Positions 55,852 to 64,000 of a stretch of DNA of 64,000 bases are shown piece by piece. Below the pieces are notes generated by a model that was not told the origin of the DNA, made no database searches, and saw only the letters and a list, made by a program, of their open reading frames with translations. The translations under genes and the position numbers were made by a program. This DNA is from Stieleria tagensis (GTDB lineage: Bacteria; Planctomycetota; Planctomycetia; Pirellulales; Pirellulaceae), in contig NZ_JAMYFE010000022.1 in NCBI RefSeq assembly GCF_024129865.1, forward strand, positions 57,203 through 121,202, read 5' to 3'. Position 1 is the first letter of the stretch, and each line of letters starts with the position of its first letter.

Positions 55852-56901
55852 CTAGCGTTCAACAAATCCCTGAACATCATCCAGTACGATCTTTTGACGC
55901 TCGTCCGATGACCGGAGCTCCATTTCGACGTTTCTAAACTCCACATTCTTGGCGTGGCGGATATAGGCACCCCAAGCAGGCAGTGGGCCGAAAAAGAATT
56001 GTTCCGGATAGCGAGTTTCATCTTCCGGTACTGCTCGCTTGGCATCTTCATTGGTTCCTTTGCCGGGGTAAGAGACAGTGATGTTTTCCAGCACCACATC
56101 CTCCACACGATGTCCCGGGATACCAGCGATCATGATCGGCCCGGCTTTGGCAAAGTCTTTGGGTGTCACCGATTCTCCGCGGGGCTGGATTGTCACGTTT
56201 GCGACGACATCGCTGATCCTCACGCCCTTGATCGTGCCAACTTGGGCTCCTTCAGGTTTCCCACCGCTGGGATCTGCTGTGCCCGTGTAAGTGTTCTTGT
56301 CATAGATTCTTCCACGGTTTCCTAAACGGATAAAAATCGGCGACCCCACATTGTCCATGACGATCCGCGAGATGTTGACGTTCTCCATCCGACCGCCATC
56401 TACAATCTGAAGTTTGATGCCGCCCATGGGGCAATCGAAAAAGTGGCAATTGGAAACATCTACGTCAATGAACCCGCCGCTAGACGAGGCGCCAAATTTG
56501 AGCGGAGAGGTGGTGCTGCTCACATTGCAGTTGCGAACAACAATATTGCGACATGGATTCTTGGAACTCTTCAAACAGATCGCATCGTCGTGGGAATGGA
56601 TCTGGCTGTTTTCCAATAGAACGTTTTCACAGCCATCAAAATCAAATCCGTCGTTGTTCGTGTTGTTGTCGCGCATTTGCAATGTGACCGCGGTGACGTG
56701 GACATCTTTGCAGTCAACCAGATGGATTCCCCAGAACGCTGGGTTTTTATAGGTCAGTCCAGAGAAAGTCAGGTCGCGGCAATTCTCAAATCGGAGTAGC
56801 CGAGGGCGATTGTCTTTGCCGCCGGGGCCCGATCGTTTCGGAAACGCATCGCGCGATCCACGGCCGTCGATGTTCCGTCGCCGATGGCCGGCGCACCGAT
56901 T
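55852..56901 (-). pseudogene. 5'-truncated GH28 polygalacturonase-like remnant
   Basis: The frame from 56901 down to 55852 reads as the C-terminal two thirds of a GH28 pectinase-type beta-helix. Upstream of the first ATG at 56682 it continues with NIDGRGSRDAFP, KDNRPRLLRFENC and LTYKNPAFWGIHLVDC, all GH28 pattern, and runs into a TGA at 56902-56904. The middle holds the catalytic-type NNDGFDFDGC, then HDDAICLKS. The N-terminal 150 or so residues of a GH28 protein (about 450 usually) are absent, and no start codon covers the conserved part. The ATG at 56682 would give only 276 residues. It is either a remnant or joined to another exon lost from the region. Confidence 0.75.
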
Positions 56902-57122
56902 TCAGCTGAGTACGTTTCGGCCGTTGGGCGAATGACTTATCTTTGAGCTTGGCCTCTGGTGAACATGCACAATCAATACGCCACCCGGCCCGGTAAGTAT
57001 CTACTTGCTGGGCCTGACTAGCCAAAGCAGGCGATCACGGATGGTTCCTGGGTGCCACCCACGATCAAACGGACCAATTGAAATTGAAGTCGTCAACGTA
57101 AAAAAATTTCCGGAGTGATAGA

Positions 57123-59498
57123 ATGTCGAATTTGCAATGGATCGTTTCACTTTCGTTAGCTGTTTTTAATGCGTTGCTCGCTGGCACTGCGTTGGCCCAA
57201 CAGGGCAAGACTCCCGCAGATCTGCAGCGGCAAACCGTGCTGCCTTACGCCGAACAAAAATTCATGGGAAACGTGGGGACTACGTTCGAGAATTCCGACC
57301 CGGCCCAGTTCCCGAAACCGATCGTCGCACCGGAAGGGGCGCCAAACGTCTTGCTGATCCTGTTGGACGATGTCGGATTCGGCCAGTTCTCGGTTTCGGG
57401 AGGCGGTGTCCCTTCGCCGGCTATGGAAAAGCTGGCGAAAGAGGGTGTGTTCTACAATCGATTCCACACCACGGCCGTCTGTTCGCCGACGCGGGCTGCG
57501 CTGTTGACGGGACGCAACCACCACGTTGCGGGGACCGGCAATATCACCGAAGTCGCTACCGGGTATGACGGCTACACCGGCATCATCCCCAAGGATACCG
57601 CGACCATCGCCGAAATCCTGCGACAGAACGGTTACATCACTTCCTGGTTCGGCAAAAACCACAACACGCCGGCTTACGAAACCAGTCCGATGGGACCGTT
57701 CGAGCATTGGCCAAACGGTTTCGGTTTCGATCACTTCTATGGCTTCATGGCCGGCGATACGAACCAGGTGCGTCCCAACCTTTATGAAAACCAAACGTCA
57801 GTCGGAACTCCCCAAGACAAAGATTATTACCTCAGTGTCGACCTCGCCGACAAGACAATTGCATGGCTTCAGAAGATCGAAGCAATTCAGCCGGACAAAG
57901 CATGGTTCACCTACCTGGCCCCGGCGGCAACCCATGCCCCCCACCAAGCCCCGCAGGAGATGATCGACCAATTCAAAGGTCAGTACGACATGGGTTGGGA
58001 CGCATACCGCGAGCAGACGTTTGCGCGGCAGAAGCAACTCGGCATTATTCCGCAGGACGCCGAATTGACACCCCGCCCCAATAGCCTGCCTGCGTGGGGA
58101 ACTCTCCATGACAACGAGAAGCAGGTTTACACACGGATGATGGAGGTCTTTGCGGCCTACGGTCTGCACGTGGACCAGCAGGTGGGGCGGGTGCTCGACT
58201 ACGTCGCCAGTCTGCCTGACGCCGACGATACGCTAGTCATCTACATCATCGGTGACAATGGATCGTCGGCCGAGGGAGGGCTCCCCGGGACATTGAATGA
58301 GAATGCCCTCTTCAACGGCTACCAGATGAAGATCGAGGACATCCTGCCTCATCTGAACGAGATCGGAACGGAGAAGCACTTCAACCACTTTCCGGCCGCC
58401 TGGGCACACGCCATGGACACACCATTCCAATGGACAAAACAAGTCGCAAGCCATCTGGGCGGAACACGCAACGCCATGATCATGAAGTGGCCCGCCCGCT
58501 ATAACAAAGGAGGTGAGATCCGTAGCCAGTTCACGCATGTGATTGACGTCGCACCCACGATTCTAGAAGCTGCGGGTATCGAGGAGCCTCGCAGCGTGAA
58601 CGGCACAGCCCAGACCCCGATGCAGGGCAAGAGCTTCCTCGCCTCACTCTCAGCACCAGACACCAAGGAACACCGAACCAGCCAGTACTTCGAACTATTC
58701 GCCAACCGCGGCATGTACAAGGATGGCTGGTGGGCCGGTTCAATGGCGTTCGAGCCCTGGAATCCCAATCGCAAAGACTTCGATCCGCTTGCTGCCAAGT
58801 GGGAACTTTACAATCTCGATGAAGACTTTTCTCAGGCTCACAACCTGGCACAGGAGAATCCCGAGAAATTGGAAGAACTCAAGACGTTGTGGTGGACGCA
58901 AGCTTCGGCAAACAAGGCGTTGCCGCTGGACTGGCGCGGTGCCGAGCGGTTCAGTGCCGAACTGACGGGCAAACCGAACCTGGCCGGAGGCAGGTCCCGC
59001 TTCGAGTATCGTGGTACGCTTTCTGGACTACCGGAGTCCTCGGCCCCTGACCTAAAGAACAAGTCCTTCAGCATCACCGCAAAAGTGAAGATCGCTGACG
59101 GGGCAAGCGGCATGATCTTTACCCAAGGCGGCAACACCGGTGGCTGGGCGTTCTACCTCCAGGACGGCAAACTGCACGCGGCGCACAACTTCATCGACAT
59201 TGAACACTACTCCGTTGCCAGCGATGCCACGATCCAAGAGGGTGAACATGAATTGGGCATGTCGTTCGAGTACCACGGCGGCGACAAGCTGGGAGGCAGC
59301 GGCACCGTGAAACTGACCGTGGATGGCAGGCCGATTGGCTCTGGGACGATCGAGAAAACCACCCCGTTCAAGTATTCATTGTCCGAGTACCAGGACATCG
59401 GCACTGATACCGGCACACCGGTGACCTACGACTATCAGACACCCCTCCATTTCGATGGCGAGCTGAGAGAAGTTGTCGTCGAACTGCCCGGCAATTGA
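57123..59498 (+). CDS. Arylsulfatase, secreted
   Basis: A 791-residue sulfatase that removes sulfate esters, after formylglycine maturation. ATG at 57123, signal peptide ending TALAQQ. Metal ligand pair in VLLILLDDVGFGQFS; the signature C120-SPTR with AALLTGR gives the active-site Cys. Other conserved parts: WFGKNHNTPAYE, LAPAATHAPHQAPQE, IYIIGDNGSSAEGG and AMIMKWPARY. The C-terminal 200 residues form a beta-rich domain (FSITAKVKIADGASGMIFTQ). It resembles the large S1_4-type arylsulfatases. A formylglycine-generating enzyme gene is not in the window. Confidence 0.95.
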   Translation: MSNLQWIVSLSLAVFNALLAGTALAQQGKTPADLQRQTVLPYAEQKFMGNVGTTFENSDPAQFPKPIVAPEGAPNVLLILLDDVGFGQFSVSGGGVPSPAMEKLAKEGVFYNRFHTTAVCSPTRAALLTGRNHHVAGTGNITEVATGYDGYTGIIPKDTATIAEILRQNGYITSWFGKNHNTPAYETSPMGPFEHWPNGFGFDHFYGFMAGDTNQVRPNLYENQTSVGTPQDKDYYLSVDLADKTIAWLQKIEAIQPDKAWFTYLAPAATHAPHQAPQEMIDQFKGQYDMGWDAYREQTFARQKQLGIIPQDAELTPRPNSLPAWGTLHDNEKQVYTRMMEVFAAYGLHVDQQVGRVLDYVASLPDADDTLVIYIIGDNGSSAEGGLPGTLNENALFNGYQMKIEDILPHLNEIGTEKHFNHFPAAWAHAMDTPFQWTKQVASHLGGTRNAMIMKWPARYNKGGEIRSQFTHVIDVAPTILEAAGIEEPRSVNGTAQTPMQGKSFLASLSAPDTKEHRTSQYFELFANRGMYKDGWWAGSMAFEPWNPNRKDFDPLAAKWELYNLDEDFSQAHNLAQENPEKLEELKTLWWTQASANKALPLDWRGAERFSAELTGKPNLAGGRSRFEYRGTLSGLPESSAPDLKNKSFSITAKVKIADGASGMIFTQGGNTGGWAFYLQDGKLHAAHNFIDIEHYSVASDATIQEGEHELGMSFEYHGGDKLGGSGTVKLTVDGRPIGSGTIEKTTPFKYSLSEYQDIGTDTGTPVTYDYQTPLHFDGELREVVVELPGN

Positions 59499-59680
59499 GC
59501 GGCGACGACGGAGAAAACCATTGAGGTGCCAGATAGCAATGGTTCGCTGCAAGGCAGCGCGTCCGGCATGGTGATGCCATCGCCCACCGGCCGCTGGATG
59601 GACTCGAGGCCAAAATCGATCATAATTCGCAACGTTATACGCAGCCTTTTTTTGCAACTTGATTTGAATGGTGGCTCATC

Positions 59681-60550
59681 GTGCCAAATCCTTGGACGGG
59701 AATCGGAAACCCCTACACACGCAGCGAAGTGCTCGATCGCTTGCATGCCACGCTTGAGCGAGGGGAGCCCATCATCGCTGCCGGTGCTGGCGCGGGGATC
59801 AGCGCCAAGTTTCTCGAGAAGGGAGGCGTCGACCTGATCATCATTTACAACTCCGGGCGTTTTCGGATGTCCGGCCATGGCTCGACGGCCGGTTTGATGG
59901 CCTATGGCGATGCCAATGCAGTGGCGATGGAGATTGGCGAATTTGAAGTCTTGCCAGTGGTCCAGGAGGTGCCTGTGATCTGTGGGGTTCATGCAACCGA
60001 TCCTCGTCGACGCATGTGGCACTGGCTGCTGAAGGTCAAAGACATGGGCTTCTCTGGCATCAACAACTTTCCAACGCACACGATTGTCGACGGACAATTT
60101 CGCCAGATTCTTGAAGAAACGGGAATGAGCGTTCAGAAAGAAATCGACACGGTCGCGCTGGCTCACAAAATGGACCTGTTCACCATTGTGTACGTGGCAA
60201 ATCCGCAGGAGGCGTCCGCGATGGCGAAGGCGGGCGCCGATGTCGTGATCGCTCACGTTGGTACAACCGTCGGGGGAACGATTGGTGTCCAAGATGCGGC
60301 ATGCTCGCTCGATGAAGCCGTCAACCGAACCCAGCAGATTGCTTCGGCCGCCATGTCGGCCAGGAGTGATGTGATTTGCCTGTCCCATGGTGGCCCCATC
60401 TGCACGCCCCAGGACGCCGCGTACATCAATGAAAACACTGATGTGGTGGGTTTCGTCGGCGCCTCCAGTCTTGAACGCATGGCATTCGAAGAGTCCCTCA
60501 CAGACCTGACTCGTCAATTCAAACAGATTCCGGTGAATCGAGTTCAATAG
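59681..60550 (+). CDS. Phosphoenolpyruvate hydrolase-like TIM-barrel protein (Tm-1 C-terminal half)
   Basis: A 289-residue TIM barrel from the GTG at 59681, without a good ribosome site. Conserved stretches: PIIAAGAGAGISAKFLEKGG, DLIIIYNSGRFRMSGHGSTA, VICGVHATDPRRRM, GFSGINNFPTHTIVDG and HVGTTVGGTIGVQDA. It belongs to the PEP hydrolase / Mll9387-type family. In the plant protein Tm-1 this domain follows an N-terminal UPF0261 domain; here that domain is the next gene. The gene is 43 bases upstream of it, so both act together. Confidence 0.8.
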   Translation: MPNPWTGIGNPYTRSEVLDRLHATLERGEPIIAAGAGAGISAKFLEKGGVDLIIIYNSGRFRMSGHGSTAGLMAYGDANAVAMEIGEFEVLPVVQEVPVICGVHATDPRRRMWHWLLKVKDMGFSGINNFPTHTIVDGQFRQILEETGMSVQKEIDTVALAHKMDLFTIVYVANPQEASAMAKAGADVVIAHVGTTVGGTIGVQDAACSLDEAVNRTQQIASAAMSARSDVICLSHGGPICTPQDAAYINENTDVVGFVGASSLERMAFEESLTDLTRQFKQIPVNRVQ

Positions 60551-60592
60551 CACACCCGCTGCTCCGTTAGAAGCTCTGCACAGGCAACCATC

Positions 60593-61834
60593 ATGGCGAA
60601 CATTGCGGTCCTTGGCACGCTCGATACGAAGGGATGGGAACACGCGTTTGTTGCGGATCGAATTCGCAGTCATGGGCACACGCCTTTGTTGATCGATGTG
60701 GGCACGCGTGAAGATCCGCAGGTGACTCCGGATGTGAGTCGGGAAGAAGTGGCGGCTTGTCTTGAGATCGATTTCAAATCAATCGTCGCCAAAGCGGACC
60801 GCGGGGAATGTGTTTCAGCGATGGCGACGGCAGCGTCTCGTTTGCTGACTCGGCTACATGACGAGGGCAAAATCAGTGGCGTCATTTCTTTAGGTGGCGG
60901 TGGCGGTACCGCGATCGCCACGGCGGCGATGCGCGCACTGCCAATCGGATTTCCAAAATTGATGGTGTCAACACTGGCGAGTGGAAACACGGCTCACTAC
61001 TTGGGAACCAAAGACATCACCATGATGCCAAGCATCGTGGACGTTGCCGGCTTGAACCGGATTTCCAAAACGATTTTTAGCCGTGCCGCCGGAGCCATTT
61101 GCGGAATGGTGGATGCCAGAATTGGCACTGGCGATTCACGGCCATTGATTGTTGCCAGCATGTTTGGCAACACCACCGACTGCGTCAACGCGGCGATTCC
61201 CCTCTTGCAGGATGCGGGCTACGAGGTGCTCGTTTTCCATGCAACCGGAACCGGCGGTCGCGCGATGGAATCGTTGATCGAAAGCGGCATGGTCGCCGGT
61301 GTATTAGACATCACAACGACAGAATGGGCAGATGAATTGGTGGGCGGAACGCTGTCGGCGGGTCCCGGTCGGTTGGAAGCAACCGCCAAAGCAAAAATCC
61401 CGTCGATCGTCGTCCCTGGTTGCTTGGACATGGTGAATTTCGGCGAACGTGAATCTTTGCCCAGACGCTTCGAAGAACGATGCCTGTACATTCACAATCC
61501 GCAGGTCACCCTGTTGCGAACCAATTCCGAGGAGTGCAAGAAACTCGGCGAGATTCTTGCGGCAAAGGTAAATGCCTATGACGCTCCCGTCACGGTGCTG
61601 ATTCCCCAAAAAGGGATCAGCATGGTCAGCGTTGCAGACGGGCCTTTCTACGATCCGGAAGCCGACACAGCATTGTTTTCCGCCATCGAAGGTGGATTGC
61701 GAGACGACATCGAACTCCGCTCGCTCGACCTTGAAATCAATGACGCTGCATTCGCAAAAGCATGCGTCGAAGCATTGCTGGAAAACTTGCGACGCACTCC
61801 GACGGGAAACAAGAACCTGATGGGTTCATCATGA
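60593..61834 (+). CDS. Tm-1-like ATP-binding domain protein (UPF0261)
   Basis: A 413-residue protein. It begins ANIAVLGTLDTKGWEHAFV, then GVISLGGGGGTAIATAAM, MVSTLASGNTAHYLGTKDI and VLVFHATGTGGRAMESLI. All are hallmarks of the Tm-1 / UPF0261 family, which binds ATP. ATG at 60593. Together with the preceding gene it forms a two-gene version of the plant Tm-1 protein. In bacteria such pairs often lie near catabolic genes; their reaction is not known. Confidence 0.85.
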   Translation: MANIAVLGTLDTKGWEHAFVADRIRSHGHTPLLIDVGTREDPQVTPDVSREEVAACLEIDFKSIVAKADRGECVSAMATAASRLLTRLHDEGKISGVISLGGGGGTAIATAAMRALPIGFPKLMVSTLASGNTAHYLGTKDITMMPSIVDVAGLNRISKTIFSRAAGAICGMVDARIGTGDSRPLIVASMFGNTTDCVNAAIPLLQDAGYEVLVFHATGTGGRAMESLIESGMVAGVLDITTTEWADELVGGTLSAGPGRLEATAKAKIPSIVVPGCLDMVNFGERESLPRRFEERCLYIHNPQVTLLRTNSEECKKLGEILAAKVNAYDAPVTVLIPQKGISMVSVADGPFYDPEADTALFSAIEGGLRDDIELRSLDLEINDAAFAKACVEALLENLRRTPTGNKNLMGSS

Positions 61835-61911
61835 CCTTTGATTCGCCTGAAACCCGCGCTGCCTCGTGGGTCTCAATCGCTCTCGCACCACCACGCTAAC
61901 TCAGCATCAAG

Positions 61912-63984
61912 ATGCAGAATCCCAAAATGCCCCCCATGACAGCAGCCATGTTTTTACTGGCGGTCACTTTCGGCCATTGCCACCTGGAATGGGCCGGTGC
62001 AAATGATCCGACGGCATCGGCTGCGGAGACAAATTCCGGTTTCGTTGCAGACACCCCTGACAAGGCCATGCGGCTCTGGTACGACGCGCCTGCGCCGGAC
62101 AGCGACGACGGTTGGGTCAACTGTTCGATTCCGATGGGCAACGGCTACATGGGTGTCAACGTCTTCGGAGGCATGGAGACCGAGCGGATCCAGATCACCG
62201 AGAACAGCCTGTACGACTCGACGGAAGGCCGGGGGCTGCACCGTGGAGGCCTGAACAATTTTGCCGAGGTCTATCTCGACTTCGGCCACAACAACGGCCT
62301 CAACTATGAGCGGGAGCTGAATCTAAACGAGGGCGTCTCGCATGTGAAATACAAGTACGACAGTGTGACGTATTCCAGGGAGTACTTCACCAGCTACCCC
62401 GACAAGGTGATGGTGATCCGCTTGAGCGCATCAACGGCGGGGGCGTTGTCATTCACTCTGCGACCGACCATCCCTTTTTTGGGCGACGGCAAATCGGGAT
62501 CCGTCGTGGCGAACGGCGACACCGTCACACTTTCGGGCGTTATGAGCTATTTTGGCGTGAAGTATGAGGGGCAGTTCAAGGTGATCCCCGAAGGTGGCTC
62601 GATGAAATCAGCCAACCGCCCATCACGGGGCACGATCACCGTTTCCGATGCCAACAGCGCGGTGATTCTGATCGCGGTCGGAACCAACTACCAGCTCGCC
62701 CCCGAAATATTTCTGACGACGGAGAATTCCGAAAAGCTGGCCAGTTTTCCTGATCCCCACGCCAAGGTCAGTCGCTACCTGGCCGCTGCGTCCGCAAAGT
62801 CCTATGACGAACTACGGGCGAGCCATCAGGCCGACTACACCGCACTCTACGACCGGGTGAGCCTAGACCTCGGCGCTGCGGAACCGGCGATCCCGACCGA
62901 TGAATTGGTCGATGCCTATCCCAATGGCTCCTCCAGCCGCTATCTCGAGGAACTTGCCTTCCAGTTCGGACGCTACATGCTGATCTGCTCTTCCAGGAAA
63001 GGCACGCTCCCACCTCATCTACAAGGGATTTGGAACGTCTATAAGGACCCGCCATGGGCGTCTCAATACCTGGCCGATACGAACATACAGATGGCCTTTG
63101 CGCCGGCCTTCTCCGCCAACCTGCCTGAATTGTTCGAGTCTTACGTCGACTACTTCAACAGCTTCGTCGCCAGGCAGCGATTGTACGCCAATCAATACAT
63201 CAAGCAGTTCAACCCATCACAGCTTGATCCGAACGGAGACAATGGCTGGTCCGGACCGTTTTGGACCAATCCCTACAACGTCCCGCCAAAGTCGGCCGTT
63301 GCCGGCTTCGGCACGGGTTCATGGCTCGCTCAGATGTTCTGGGACTACTACGACTACACACGCGACGAGTCTCTGCTGGCGGACACCGTGTATCCGGTGA
63401 TCTACGACCAGGCCAACTTCGTTTCGCGGTTCGTCAAAGACGTCGATGGCGTTCTGCTGGCCAAGCCATCCTCTTCCCCCGAGCAAAAGCACCGGGATAC
63501 AGTCGGTACCACTTTCGACCAGCAGATGTTCTACGAAAACCATCACAACACGCTGACGGCGGCCAAGATTCTCGGTCGCTCCGACAGCCGGCTGGCCATT
63601 TACGAGAATCAGCTGCCCCTGCTGGATCCAATCCAGGTCGGCAAGTCGGGGCAAATAAAAGAGTTTCGCCAAGAGGAATACTACGGCGAAATCGGCGACC
63701 CCACTCACCGTCACACGTCCATGCTGCTCGGCTTGTATCCGGGACAATTAATCAACGACACCACGCCGGCCTGGCTCGATGCCGCAAAGATTAGCCTGAC
63801 TCTACGCACCCGCAAGTCACCCATTGGATGGTCGCGAGCGGAACGCATCTCGATGTGGGCCAGACTACACGACGGCGAAGAAGCCTACACTTACTACAAG
63901 GACTTGCTGGAGCGGAACTACCTGCACAACCTGTTCAACGATCACCGGGGCGGACCACTCTTCCAAGCCGATGCGAACTACTGA
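61912..63984 (+). CDS. GH95 alpha-L-fucosidase-like protein, C-terminally truncated
   Basis: A 690-residue exported glycoside hydrolase. ATG at 61912 (or 61927) with a signal peptide (TAAMFLLAVTFGHC). N-terminal beta domain: WVNCSIPMGNGYMGVNVFGG, ITENSLYDS. The (alpha/alpha)6 catalytic domain shows GTLPPHLQGIWN, FWTNPYNVPPK, RHTSMLLGLYPGQ and PIGWSRAERISMWARLHDGEEAY. The protein ends LFQADANY then TGA, while GH95 enzymes continue after this QxDxN(F/Y) motif with a conserved Gly-rich piece and about 100 more residues. After the TGA the same frame reads Gly-Gly-Leu-Gly-Phe before the window ends. So the gene is probably broken or interrupted by a nonsense codon. Confidence 0.8.
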   Translation: MQNPKMPPMTAAMFLLAVTFGHCHLEWAGANDPTASAAETNSGFVADTPDKAMRLWYDAPAPDSDDGWVNCSIPMGNGYMGVNVFGGMETERIQITENSLYDSTEGRGLHRGGLNNFAEVYLDFGHNNGLNYERELNLNEGVSHVKYKYDSVTYSREYFTSYPDKVMVIRLSASTAGALSFTLRPTIPFLGDGKSGSVVANGDTVTLSGVMSYFGVKYEGQFKVIPEGGSMKSANRPSRGTITVSDANSAVILIAVGTNYQLAPEIFLTTENSEKLASFPDPHAKVSRYLAAASAKSYDELRASHQADYTALYDRVSLDLGAAEPAIPTDELVDAYPNGSSSRYLEELAFQFGRYMLICSSRKGTLPPHLQGIWNVYKDPPWASQYLADTNIQMAFAPAFSANLPELFESYVDYFNSFVARQRLYANQYIKQFNPSQLDPNGDNGWSGPFWTNPYNVPPKSAVAGFGTGSWLAQMFWDYYDYTRDESLLADTVYPVIYDQANFVSRFVKDVDGVLLAKPSSSPEQKHRDTVGTTFDQQMFYENHHNTLTAAKILGRSDSRLAIYENQLPLLDPIQVGKSGQIKEFRQEEYYGEIGDPTHRHTSMLLGLYPGQLINDTTPAWLDAAKISLTLRTRKSPIGWSRAERISMWARLHDGEEAYTYYKDLLERNYLHNLFNDHRGGPLFQADANY

Positions 63985-64000
63985 GGTGGCCTGGGTTTTG

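Noticed and set aside
56786..57025. Minus-strand 79-codon frame upstream of the GH28 remnant
   Set aside because: It overlaps the GH28 frame out of phase and has no family resemblance.
1..64000. CRISPR arrays, tRNA and rRNA genes, insertion sequences
   Set aside because: None recognised in any intergenic stretch; no transposase motif or regularly spaced direct repeat was seen.

Overview
The window looks like chromosomal DNA of a marine planctomycete close to Rhodopirellula/Pirellulaceae. The evidence is the family content: a DUF1501 protein paired with a PSD1/planctomycete cytochrome C protein, a formylglycine-type sulfatase, glycoside hydrolases, a Ser/Thr kinase overlapping an ECF-type sigma factor, a fused cytochrome oxidase subunit I-III, and dispersed palindromic intergenic repeats built on a GCTGACGCGTCGGGTT-like arm. 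All assignments come from reading the sequence; no database search was run, and family names rest on recognised motifs.

Layout. 1-1610: a minus-strand sigma factor and a Ser/Thr kinase (cut by the window edge). 2306-7042: dnaK and clpB, two stress chaperones separated by a good intrinsic terminator. 7104-10892: a sugar phosphate isomerase/epimerase-like TIM barrel and the 2-oxoglutarate dehydrogenase E1. 11230-14244: a small secreted protein and an eight-haem cytochrome with a helical/TPR tail.

14519-27794 is a heavy-metal (probably Cu/Ag) resistance island. It holds two secreted proteins built from a repeated Cys-rich module (C-x26/27-CC-x2-C, five copies in all), an anti-sigma factor whose outer domain carries nine clustered or nearby cysteines, a pseudo-receiver protein, an ECF sigma factor, a TolC/CusC-like lipoprotein, a Cys-rich secreted protein, a CusB-like adaptor with two metal-binding modules plus a DUF3347-like tail, and a CusA/CzcA-like RND pump. 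A 10-bp palindrome lies in the divergent promoter region.

27989-30626: a long transaldolase-like protein and a Na+/Ca2+ exchanger family protein. 30972-36652: a compact caa3-type oxidase operon (CoxB with cytochrome c tail, CoxA-CoxC fusion, small membrane protein, CtaG, tri-haem cytochrome c) with touching or overlapping genes. 37192-42651: a ribbon-helix-helix-like protein, a hypothetical protein, a secreted esterase and a PQQ-type beta-propeller protein.

42902-50329 is a stress/regulation module. A near-consensus sigma-54 promoter precedes a 53-residue membrane peptide and an Rnk-like / HPF-RaiA-like / Rnk-like trio. Then come a DUF3124 protein and a K+/H+ antiporter on the other strand, and a PAS histidine kinase with an NtrC-type sigma-54 activator. 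The coexistence of the activator and a -24/-12 promoter in 6 kb suggests a local regulon; this is inference.

50509-63984 is a polysaccharide-degradation region: DUF1501 and PSD1 proteins, an amidohydrolase, a 5'-truncated GH28 polygalacturonase-like remnant, a sulfatase, two genes corresponding to the two halves of the Tm-1 type protein, and a GH95 fucosidase-like gene that stops inside its catalytic domain. No CRISPR array, rRNA, tRNA or intact insertion sequence was recognised.
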